A DNA stretch of 6,021 bases from T1SED10-198M sp003554345 [NCBI: Candidatus Sumerlaeota bacterium] (GTDB lineage Bacteria; Sumerlaeota; T1SED10-198M). The stretch lies in assembly GCA_003554345.1 (NCBI GenBank), contig PWGE01000436.1, positions 1 to 6,021 on the forward strand. The letters run 5' to 3'. This document shows, in pieces, positions 1-5,797 of this stretch. The translations under genes were made by a program, and so were the position numbers. A model generated the notes under the pieces. The model ran no database searches. It worked only from the letters and a program-made list of their open reading frames with translations, and was not told the DNA's origin. The number at the start of each line of letters is the position of its first letter. Positions within the stretch are counted from its first letter, which is position 1.

Positions 1-351
1 GTTGAATTCCGTGGTCGGCGGGAGTTGTGACCCGTCGACAGCCATAACCGGCACGTCACTGAGAATCTCGCGCGCCCACTCGTTGATCTCCTCGTGGTTT
101 TCCCACCCATCGCTTTCCGTATGCGAGACGACGAAGCTACTCGCGGAATCAAACTCGTCGGTCGGGTACGCCCCGGGGTATGACGCTCGCTGCAACGCGT
201 CACGTATCTCCTCGCTCGTCCACTCCTCAGGCAGCCGCTGGAACGCGTCCTTATACCGCTCAACGACCCCCGTATCATCGTCCAGATACGCTTCGATCGC
301 CTCAACGTTGGACTCCAACTCGGTAGCGACTCCGTGTTTGTCGATCGGCAT
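1..351 (-). CDS. nurA: NurA-type DNA end-resection nuclease, N-terminal part (runs off the window)
   Basis: NurA is a Mn-dependent 5'-3' exonuclease and ssDNA endonuclease that works with the HerA hexameric translocase on ends opened by Mre11-Rad50. The reading frame is open from the ATG at 351-349 to base 1, giving 117 residues without a stop and with haloarchaeal acidic composition. The diagnostic motif is VMAVDGSQLPP at residues 102-112: a hydrophobic strand ending in Asp-Gly-Ser, which matches the NurA metal-binding Asp (here D106, codon 36-34). Residues 1-100 are an acidic helical lead-in, longer than I would expect before this motif. The start is well fixed: it overlaps the rad50 stop as TAATG, and GAGGTGA lies 10 bases upstream. 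The rest of the nuclease, including the later acidic residues, lies outside the window, so activity cannot be judged. Placement directly after mre11-rad50 matches the archaeal HerA-NurA-Mre11-Rad50 clusters and supports the call. Family assignment rests on one motif plus context. Confidence 0.82.
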   Translation of the reverse strand, partial: MPIDKHGVATELESNVEAIEAYLDDDTGVVERYKDAFQRLPEEWTSEEIRDALQRASYPGAYPTDEFDSASSFVVSHTESDGWENHEEINEWAREILSDVPVMAVDGSQLPPTTEFN

Positions 352-3062
352 TAATTCACGGTCACCTCTGACGACTGTTGGTCCTTCTCCACTGTGACCG
401 TGTAATCCGTCATCGAATCGAACGTCTGGTCGTGACTAATGACCGTGAGCTGCTCGAAACTATCCAATTGTTTCAACTGTGTTACCAAGTTCCGTTTCTT
501 CTCCCGGTCGAGATTTGCCGTCGGTTCATCCAGGAACGCCACACCGACCGACGCTAACTGCTCAAGGATGGCGAGTCGCACTGCGAGCGCAGCTGCCATC
601 TTCTCACCGCCGCTCAGCGTCGTGAATGACTTCCGAACGTCCGCATCGTGCACGACAATCTCGTAATCGCTCGTCCACTCTAACGTCTCCGCGGATGCGC
701 GACGGATCGTCCGGAACAACTCGTTTGCTCGCGTCCCAATCCGATCCGTGATTATCTCGCGCATCTTCGGCCCAGCCTCCCGAACGTTCTCACGCACCCA
801 CGTTGCGAACTGTTGATCCGCTTTCATCTCCTTCAACTGCTGGAGCATCTCCTGGCGCTCCGCCAACTTCGCCTCTAACTCCTCAATTTCCTCTCGCGTC
901 TCTTTTAGCGCTTCCTCCTTGTGCTCTAATGACCGCCGATCACCAGCCAGATCCTCTTTGAGCCCATCGATCTCCCTATCAAGTGCCTCGAACCGTTCTT
1001 CATCAAACGATGCTTGCGTCTCCTCCAGTTCAGCCTCGGTCTCCCCGAACTCAACTTCGAGATCCTCAAGCTCATCCCTCAATTCCTCGACCTTCCCTCG
1101 GCGTTCCTCCACCTGCGACGCCTGCTGCTCGTGCTGCAGATACGTCTGATACGCCGACTCCATCTGTTCCATCGTCCGCTTGACTTCATCGATCTCTTCA
1201 TCCAGCCCGTCGAACTCGTCTAGCTTGTCCCCAATCTCTTCAAGCGCCGACTGTTCTTCTTCTAACTCAGTACGCTTTTGTTCCAATTCCTCTGGTGCAT
1301 CCGCATGCTCGTCTACCCGGAACTCTGCCTTCTGATACTCGGTGTGCGCCTCTTCCAAGTCGTCGCGTTCAGCTTCGAAGTCCGGTAGTTCCTCTAACTC
1401 GTCTTCTAACTCCGATAACTCCGTCTCAGTCTCTTCCTTCTCATCCTCGAGTCCGTCGAGATCGTCTGCTAACGACTCAATCTTGTCCTGATGATGAGAG
1501 ATTTTCTCGACGCGTTGCTTGACCTCTTTTGCCGCTTCATGTCGCTCTCGTAGCTCTGCGAGCTGTTCACCGAGATCCGCGCGTTCCGCTTCAATCTCTT
1601 CGAGTCGGCCTTCTCGTTTCTCGATCGTCTTCGACCGATGCTGTTCGTTTAACGGCCGGTCGCATGTCGGGCACAGCGCATCGACGTCCGTATTACGCAA
1701 CCGGGTTAATTGCTCTTCGAGCCGCTCTCGTTCATTCCCAAGTTGCCTCCGATCCGCTTCCTTGTCGTTGATCTCGTCCGCGGTGTCTTCCGGGTCAGTC
1801 GTTTCCTCCCACTCTTCTTCGATCTCGGTAATCGTTTCTTCTAACGACTCAATCTCCGCCTCCGTCTCGTCGATTTCCGCCGTCAGTTCCTCAATCTCTT
1901 CCCGTAACTCCTCGACTTCGTCTTCGCGGTTCTTCAGCGACTCAATCCGCTCATCGAGTTCCTCATACCGTCCCTTATCAGCTTCAAGCGACTCCAGCGT
2001 CGCCTGAGCGTCCTTCAGCGTCTCCGACTGTTCCTCAAGTTGCTCAACTTGGAATTCGAGTGATTGAATCTCCTCTCTCTGTTCGCCACGTCGGTCTTCA
2101 AGCGCATCCCGCTCTTCCTCGTCCTCCTCTAACTCATCCAGTCTATCACTCGCGTCCTGATACTGCTGATACCCGTCACGGTTGGCCTCGCACTTCTCTT
2201 GGGCCTTCTCGGCTGCTTCAAGCTCTCCCTCAGCCGTTTCCAGTTGCCCCTCTGTCGACTCGATTTCCTGGTCTAACGACTCAACCTCGTTTTCCAGAGA
2301 CTCAATCTCCTCTTCGACCGCCTCTAACTCCTCGTACTCCGCTTCCTTCTCCGATAACTCACCCTCTTTTCGGTCGATACGCGACTCGATCTCCTCGACT
2401 GCTTCAGCCAACGATTCCGATTCCGCTCGCTTGTCCGGCAGGCTCTGCACCTCGCCGGTAAGCGTATCGATGTCCCCTCGAAGGTCCTGCTGTTGCTTCT
2501 CGATCGTTTCCGGGATGTCTTTGAGCCGCTTCCACGACTCTTCGTACGCATCGAGATTCAGCAACGCATCGAACGTCGATTGGCGGTTCCCCGCTGTCTG
2601 TGCAAAGTCAGAAAGGAATCGTGTCTGGGGCACCCCGATACAGGACTCCCAAAGACTCTGTAACTCGCCTGCGTCTTCCACGTCGAACCGAGCACACAGC
2701 CACTTCATCAACTCCGTTTTCGAATCGATGTCCTGATCTACCCACTCGTCACTTGCAGCGTCGTACCGATGCACCCCATAGTTTGCCCGGCCGACCGATC
2801 TGGTTACGCGGAATCGCTCCGTGCAGTCCTTCGTCTCTGTGTCGAACGTGACCTCAACGGTTCCCGAACTTGCGCCTTCCCGGACGAAATCCTTGTTGTT
2901 GAACGGGAGCGAATCGAATAACGCGAACCCGATCGCTTCCTGAATCGTCGATTTTCCTGCACCGTTCTTACCAAGAACCGCCGTCACACCACCCTCGATC
3001 GGGACCACTGTCTGGTCTTCGTACGACTTGATGTCTTCCAGCGTAACTTCCGTGATTCTCAT
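351..3062 (-). CDS. rad50: Rad50-type SMC-like ATPase (DNA repair), zinc hook present
   Basis: Rad50 is the ATP-dependent, DNA-end-binding and tethering partner of Mre11. At 903 residues it is of normal length for archaeal Rad50. Features in order: Walker A GKNGAGKST at 31-39; Q-loop near Q146; a Glu-rich coiled coil from about 180 to 463; zinc hook CPTC with Cys464 and Cys467 (codons at 1673-1671 and 1664-1662); a returning coiled coil from about 468 to 745; signature LSGGE at 816-820; Walker B VAFLDEP at 841-847 with D845 and E846; D-loop NLD at 850-852; H-loop His877. All ATPase elements are intact, and the hook sits almost exactly midway between the arms. The ATG overlaps the mre11 stop as ATGA, with GGTGA four bases upstream, implying coupled translation and balanced amounts of the two subunits. 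The N-terminus differs from the housekeeping haloarchaeal Rad50 as I recall it (GLNGSGKSS-type Walker A), so this is probably a divergent paralogue. Bacterial SbcC is the closest alternative name. Serine-rich open frames on the opposite strand are shadows of the Glu-rich coiled coil. Confidence 0.95.
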   Translation of the reverse strand: MRITEVTLEDIKSYEDQTVVPIEGGVTAVLGKNGAGKSTIQEAIGFALFDSLPFNNKDFVREGASSGTVEVTFDTETKDCTERFRVTRSVGRANYGVHRYDAASDEWVDQDIDSKTELMKWLCARFDVEDAGELQSLWESCIGVPQTRFLSDFAQTAGNRQSTFDALLNLDAYEESWKRLKDIPETIEKQQQDLRGDIDTLTGEVQSLPDKRAESESLAEAVEEIESRIDRKEGELSEKEAEYEELEAVEEEIESLENEVESLDQEIESTEGQLETAEGELEAAEKAQEKCEANRDGYQQYQDASDRLDELEEDEEERDALEDRRGEQREEIQSLEFQVEQLEEQSETLKDAQATLESLEADKGRYEELDERIESLKNREDEVEELREEIEELTAEIDETEAEIESLEETITEIEEEWEETTDPEDTADEINDKEADRRQLGNERERLEEQLTRLRNTDVDALCPTCDRPLNEQHRSKTIEKREGRLEEIEAERADLGEQLAELRERHEAAKEVKQRVEKISHHQDKIESLADDLDGLEDEKEETETELSELEDELEELPDFEAERDDLEEAHTEYQKAEFRVDEHADAPEELEQKRTELEEEQSALEEIGDKLDEFDGLDEEIDEVKRTMEQMESAYQTYLQHEQQASQVEERRGKVEELRDELEDLEVEFGETEAELEETQASFDEERFEALDREIDGLKEDLAGDRRSLEHKEEALKETREEIEELEAKLAERQEMLQQLKEMKADQQFATWVRENVREAGPKMREIITDRIGTRANELFRTIRRASAETLEWTSDYEIVVHDADVRKSFTTLSGGEKMAAALAVRLAILEQLASVGVAFLDEPTANLDREKKRNLVTQLKQLDSFEQLTVISHDQTFDSMTDYTVTVEKDQQSSEVTVN
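362..368 (-). promoter_or_regulatory. Shine-Dalgarno for nurA
   Basis: GAGGTGA on the minus strand lies inside the 3' end of rad50, 10 bases before the nurA ATG. It matches the archaeal anti-Shine-Dalgarno consensus (GGAGGTGATC) well. It decides the nurA start and suggests independent initiation in addition to coupling through the TAATG overlap. Confidence 0.75.
1469..2284 (-). repeat. Recurrent 12-bp motif inside the rad50 coiled coil
   Basis: The + strand sequence CTAACGACTCAA occurs exactly at 1469-1480, 1841-1852 and 2273-2284. All copies are in the same reading frame and encode (I/V)-E-S-L (residues 528-531, 404-407 and 260-263) with identical Glu, Ser and Leu codons, including TTA for Leu. 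Many shorter variants (CTCTAACTC, GACTCAATC) surround them. This is coiled-coil heptad repetition written with a restricted codon set, not a mobile repeat. Confidence 0.6.
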
Positions 3063-4561
3063 TCGTTCACCACCCCTGCAGCCTCATCAGCCTCAGTACG
3101 TGACTCCTCAGATCCCGCGGTTTCTGCAGTGTTGCCATCATCGAACGGATCTTCATCGATATCGAGGACTACGCCGTCGGCTAACTCCGGGAACAAGTTC
3201 CGTCGCGCCGAACTCACCGAGTCCTGAATATCTTCTACTGCTTCCTCAGCTTGCGCCATTTGGTGTGCGTTCCCCAGCACGTCAGCGACATCCGACGCGT
3301 TCTCAGCGTACATCGACTCCTGAGCGATCGTCTCGAACACACTATCTTCCAACGCTGCCGTGTTCAACTGCCCGTCTTTGAACACCTCGTCCTCATCGAT
3401 CTCCGAAATGAGTTGCTGCACGTTCGCTGTTCGGATCCCCGTGTTCACTTGGACGTACAACGCGTTACACACATCTTGCGCGTACGCTGCGAGCTCATCC
3501 GCCCGGAAATCCCCGCGACTACACTGCAGCGTCCCCGTGAACCGAAGATCAAGAATCGGATCCCGCGGCTCACCACGCGCCGCATACTTCGACTGCCGGC
3601 AGTACTCCGTGACCGCCGACTGCTCGCTTTGCACATATTCTTGGAACGCCGCTTCCAACTCGCCTGGCGACTCGTACGTCGTCACGTCGAACTCGATACG
3701 GTAGTACGGCCGGCGTTTCGACTCGTGATGAGCCACCTCAAAATCAACTGCGTTGTCGCCTTCGGACGGATCGGAGTTCAGCGAGACTGAATAATACCCG
3801 TGCTCCCAGTCGTCCCGACCTTCGCGCGTATTGTGCGCTTCAGGCGACCCCGGATTGTAGATCCAATCACTCGCCTCGTACCGCTTGTGAATATGTCCGA
3901 GCGCGAGATAATCCACAACCTCTTTGACGTCCCGAAGCTCAGCGTGTGTCACCGTCCCACCCAGCGTCGGCACCTCGTCTTCCATCCCGAAGTGGGCCAA
4001 CAACACCGTGAACGCTGGCTCACCGTGCTTCTCGTTCGTCGCTCGAATCCCGTTCGCCACTTGTTGAAGGGCTTTCCCGGCCTTCGCCCCACGCCACTGC
4101 AACCCGAACACACGAATCGAGCCATCGAACTCCTCGATATCGATATCGTAGAACCCTGCATACTCTCCCGGATTGTCAGGATTGTACCGCTCGAATCGTG
4201 CCGTTTCAGGGTCAGCATCCAGATCTGCTTTCAAAAACACGACGTGCCCGCGTTGATGTAGATAATTCAGCCACGTCACCTTACGTGGCGTCAGATTCTC
4301 GTCGTGATTCCCGCGCGACACCAGCACCGGGATATCATCCGGAACGCGCGCGAGTTCCCGTTCAGTTTGATCGAGAACTTTCGGGCGGAGATCCCGAGAG
4401 TGGAACAGATCTCCCGGTAACAGGATCGCATCAGTCTCCCGTTCCTCTATCATTTCCTGAAATGCGGCACGCGTGGAGGACATCATGTCGTCCTCGCGTT
4501 GGTTTAGTCCGTACTGTCGGTGGCCAAGGTGCGTGTCAGCGATATGCCCAAATGTTAACAT
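3059..4561 (-). CDS. mre11: Mre11-type DNA double-strand-break nuclease
   Basis: Mre11 is the Mn-dependent 3'-5' exonuclease and ssDNA endonuclease of the Mre11-Rad50 complex. All calcineurin-like phosphoesterase motifs are visible: D9-T-H11, GD51 with H54, GNHD at 84-87 (N85, H86), H190 in LLAHFG, and GHIH at 222-225. Residues about 1-260 are the catalytic domain and about 284-380 the capping domain. Residues about 395-460 probably form the helical Rad50-binding segment, followed by an acidic low-complexity tail to residue 500, typical of halophile proteins. At 500 residues it is somewhat long because of this tail. The ATG at 4561 is chosen because the first catalytic motif follows within nine residues, as in the family; AGGAT nine bases upstream is only a weak ribosome binding site. 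It heads the mre11-rad50-nurA cassette and overlaps rad50 by four bases. The opening reads HIADTHLGHRQYG, whereas the housekeeping haloarchaeal protein, as I recall, reads HTGDTHLGYQQYH. This suggests an accessory paralogue. SbcD is the bacterial equivalent. Confidence 0.95.
   Translation of the reverse strand: MLTFGHIADTHLGHRQYGLNQREDDMMSSTRAAFQEMIEERETDAILLPGDLFHSRDLRPKVLDQTERELARVPDDIPVLVSRGNHDENLTPRKVTWLNYLHQRGHVVFLKADLDADPETARFERYNPDNPGEYAGFYDIDIEEFDGSIRVFGLQWRGAKAGKALQQVANGIRATNEKHGEPAFTVLLAHFGMEDEVPTLGGTVTHAELRDVKEVVDYLALGHIHKRYEASDWIYNPGSPEAHNTREGRDDWEHGYYSVSLNSDPSEGDNAVDFEVAHHESKRRPYYRIEFDVTTYESPGELEAAFQEYVQSEQSAVTEYCRQSKYAARGEPRDPILDLRFTGTLQCSRGDFRADELAAYAQDVCNALYVQVNTGIRTANVQQLISEIDEDEVFKDGQLNTAALEDSVFETIAQESMYAENASDVADVLGNAHQMAQAEEAVEDIQDSVSSARRNLFPELADGVVLDIDEDPFDDGNTAETAGSEESRTEADEAAGVVNE
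3067..3071 (-). promoter_or_regulatory. Shine-Dalgarno for rad50
   Basis: GGTGA on the minus strand (within GGGTGGTGA) lies inside the last codons of mre11, four bases before the rad50 ATG. It supports the start that overlaps the mre11 stop as ATGA. The spacing is a little short, and reinitiation after mre11 may contribute. Confidence 0.55.
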
Positions 4562-4586
4562 TGTGAGTGAATCCTGAGCAGCCCGT

Positions 4587-4605
4587 GTTCGGTCGAGACC
4601 GGAAC
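4587..4605. repeat. Inverted repeat upstream of mre11, possible operator
   Basis: The + strand reads GTTCGGTCGAGACCGGAAC. The perfect core is CGGTC-GA-GACCG at 4590-4601, and it extends to GTTC/GAAC outer arms with one extra G in the right arm. It lies 26-44 bases before the mre11 ATG. It would overlap the transcription start if the TATA-like element at 4631-4626 is used, which is a usual position for an archaeal repressor operator. It could also form a short RNA hairpin in the leader. A chance palindrome of this size is possible. Confidence 0.4.
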
Positions 4606-4625
4606 CAAATTACGTGACTGAGGGT

Positions 4626-4657
4626 CTATAACTACATTTGACCGGACAGCTATTAAA
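4626..4657 (-). promoter_or_regulatory. Candidate core promoter for mre11-rad50-nurA
   Basis: Two minus-strand TATA-like elements are present: TTTAATA at 4657-4651 and TTATAG at 4631-4626. With archaeal TATA-to-start spacing of about 25 bases they would place transcription starts near 4629 or 4602, giving leaders of about 40-70 bases rather than the leaderless transcripts common in haloarchaea. Neither has a convincing purine-rich BRE upstream, so the call is weak. Read-through from the PIN gene cannot be excluded. Confidence 0.3.
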
Positions 4658-4753
4658 CATCAGACAATCAAAGTGAAAGTGAAACTCGGGTTTAAAACAG
4701 TAACACTCGCCGCGTTGTTCACTAGCTGCAAGCCAATTAGTGGAACGGCGCTG

Positions 4754-5797
4754 CTACAGTTCTTCGAATTGCTTAACGAGTGTAACATCGCGTTTGATTC
4801 GCGGCTCAACGACGGGGCTGCGGACATCAATGTCGAGTTGTTCTCGCTGCCACTCCAATCCCGTCTTGCCCGTCCAGACGCCGTACAGCGTGACCTTCGG
4901 GAGCACGAGCACGCCGAACATCACCGTCATCACGTAGAGCGTGTTCACGATGTCCACCCAAGGAGCAGTCGCTTTCCGCGGAAGATCGACTGGGAACGCG
5001 ACATGGTGTGCCCAGATATCCTGTGATCGGGCTCTGTCGACAAACCCGTAGTCGTTGCTGAAGAGGAGTATTCGTTTGCGATTCTCCTTGTCGTAGCGTT
5101 CGTAGGCATCGACGATGTCGGCGTCGCCGGTCTCAGACGGGACGATATCGACCGCCCGGTTTGCCATGCGATCACGGAACTCGTAGAGTCCCAGAACACC
5201 CATCCGGTTTGCCCCAGCTGGCTGGTCCTTCAGTCGAGCAAACTCCTGTCCGAACGCATCTTCGAGGCTCCGTGTCGAGAACCGATTGTAGTACCAATCG
5301 AGTTCCTCCTTGACGCCACCCGAGAGCGCGTACCCGTTTGCCGGCGGCCGACCGCTGCCGTCCGTCGAGCCTGTAACAGGGTCGATGTCGAGAATCTCCG
5401 GAATCCGGAATCCGAAAAGGTTCGTGTCATAGGCGACCATGACAGGATTGTGCCCCGCCGTCAGGTCGGGATGCGTGTGCCGATCGAGAAACGAGTCAAT
5501 TTCGGTCTGGTTCTCTGGGTCGACAAGCCCACCTGCGACCGCCGCTTTGACGTAGTCAGTATGTCCGGGAAGGTCCTCGTACGGGTCCTCACCGAACTGC
5601 TGGTGGACTGTGTCCCGACTCTCACGGTAACTCATCGCTCCCTGTGTGAATCGGACTGTGCTCTCCTGATAGTCCCCAAGTTCGATTCGGAACAGTTCAC
5701 CAACCTCTTCATACGGATGTTTCACGGGGATACTCGTCACCCCGCTGTCGTAGAGTGCATTGAGCACGACAGTAAGGTGTCGACGTGAAATCTCCAT
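4754..5797 (-). CDS. PIN-domain nuclease with an uncharacterised N-terminal extension
   Basis: This is a predicted metal-dependent ribonuclease of the PIN fold. Acidic PIN positions can be followed in order: D124 in VAYDTN (first strand); E164 and E165 in GVKEELDWY; D225, D227 and D230 in GDADIVDAY; D249 in LLFSNDYGFVDRA with D254 after it. Residues 1-115 come before the PIN fold, match no family I recognise, and make the protein (347 aa) much longer than a VapC toxin (about 130 aa). A hydrophobic stretch, residues about 285-306, follows the fold and could be a buried strand or membrane-contacting segment. The ATG at 5797 is supported by GGAGGTC five bases upstream and by the TAATG overlap with the preceding gene; the stop is TAG at 4756-4754. 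Close coupling to a CARF-like protein suggests that the pair acts as sensor and nuclease. There is no small antitoxin gene next to it, which argues against an ordinary VapBC pair. Substrate and trigger are unknown; the PIN call rests on motif order. Confidence 0.8.
   Translation of the reverse strand: MEISRRHLTVVLNALYDSGVTSIPVKHPYEEVGELFRIELGDYQESTVRFTQGAMSYRESRDTVHQQFGEDPYEDLPGHTDYVKAAVAGGLVDPENQTEIDSFLDRHTHPDLTAGHNPVMVAYDTNLFGFRIPEILDIDPVTGSTDGSGRPPANGYALSGGVKEELDWYYNRFSTRSLEDAFGQEFARLKDQPAGANRMGVLGLYEFRDRMANRAVDIVPSETGDADIVDAYERYDKENRKRILLFSNDYGFVDRARSQDIWAHHVAFPVDLPRKATAPWVDIVNTLYVMTVMFGVLVLPKVTLYGVWTGKTGLEWQREQLDIDVRSPVVEPRIKRDVTLVKQFEEL

Larger units (their letters stand above)
4562..4753. 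other. Intergenic region between the PIN gene and mre11
   Basis: This 192-base stretch is the only gap in the window that could hold a promoter. It is more AT-rich than its flanks. I see no open frame with coding character, no tRNA-like or other RNA fold, and no strong hairpin-plus-T-run terminator for the PIN gene. The T-rich minus-strand stretches around 4699-4691 (TGTTTTAAA) and 4685-4670 could act as weak archaeal terminators. The end nearest mre11 carries an inverted repeat and TATA-like elements, listed separately. Confidence 0.6.

Noticed and set aside
2-397. 131-residue open frame on the + strand.
   Set aside because: It lies antisense to the nurA start and the rad50 end, is Ser-rich with no motif, and the minus-strand frame carries the NurA motif with a strong Shine-Dalgarno.
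1519-2007. Long serine-rich open frame on the + strand inside rad50 (and similar ones at 919-1149 and 2182-2736).
   Set aside because: Its Ser/Arg-rich composition is the reverse complement of GAG/GAA-rich coiled-coil codons. There is no family motif, and rad50 covers the region completely with all motifs intact.
3251-3790. 179-residue + strand open frame, rich in Arg, Val and Leu.
   Set aside because: It is antisense to the capping and C-terminal domains of Mre11. Its basic composition is the opposite of haloarchaeal proteins and is a shadow effect.
4670-4685. AAAGTG tandem repeat (about 2.5 copies) as a regulatory array or the start of a CRISPR-like repeat.
   Set aside because: It is too short, has no spacers or further copies, and is compatible with chance in an AT-rich gap.
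4691-4697. TTTAAAA on the + strand as a divergent promoter.
   Set aside because: There is no credible + strand gene downstream. On the minus strand it is far from mre11 and just after the PIN stop.
4673-5026. 117-residue + strand open frame beginning in the intergenic gap with a signal-peptide-like opening.
   Set aside because: Most of it is antisense to the end of the PIN gene, the remainder becomes His/Arg-rich, and no ribosome binding site precedes it.
4754-5797. PIN protein as a VapC toxin of a VapBC pair.
   Set aside because: It is over twice the normal VapC length, and the coupled upstream gene ends in a CARF-like fold rather than an AbrB or ribbon-helix-helix antitoxin.
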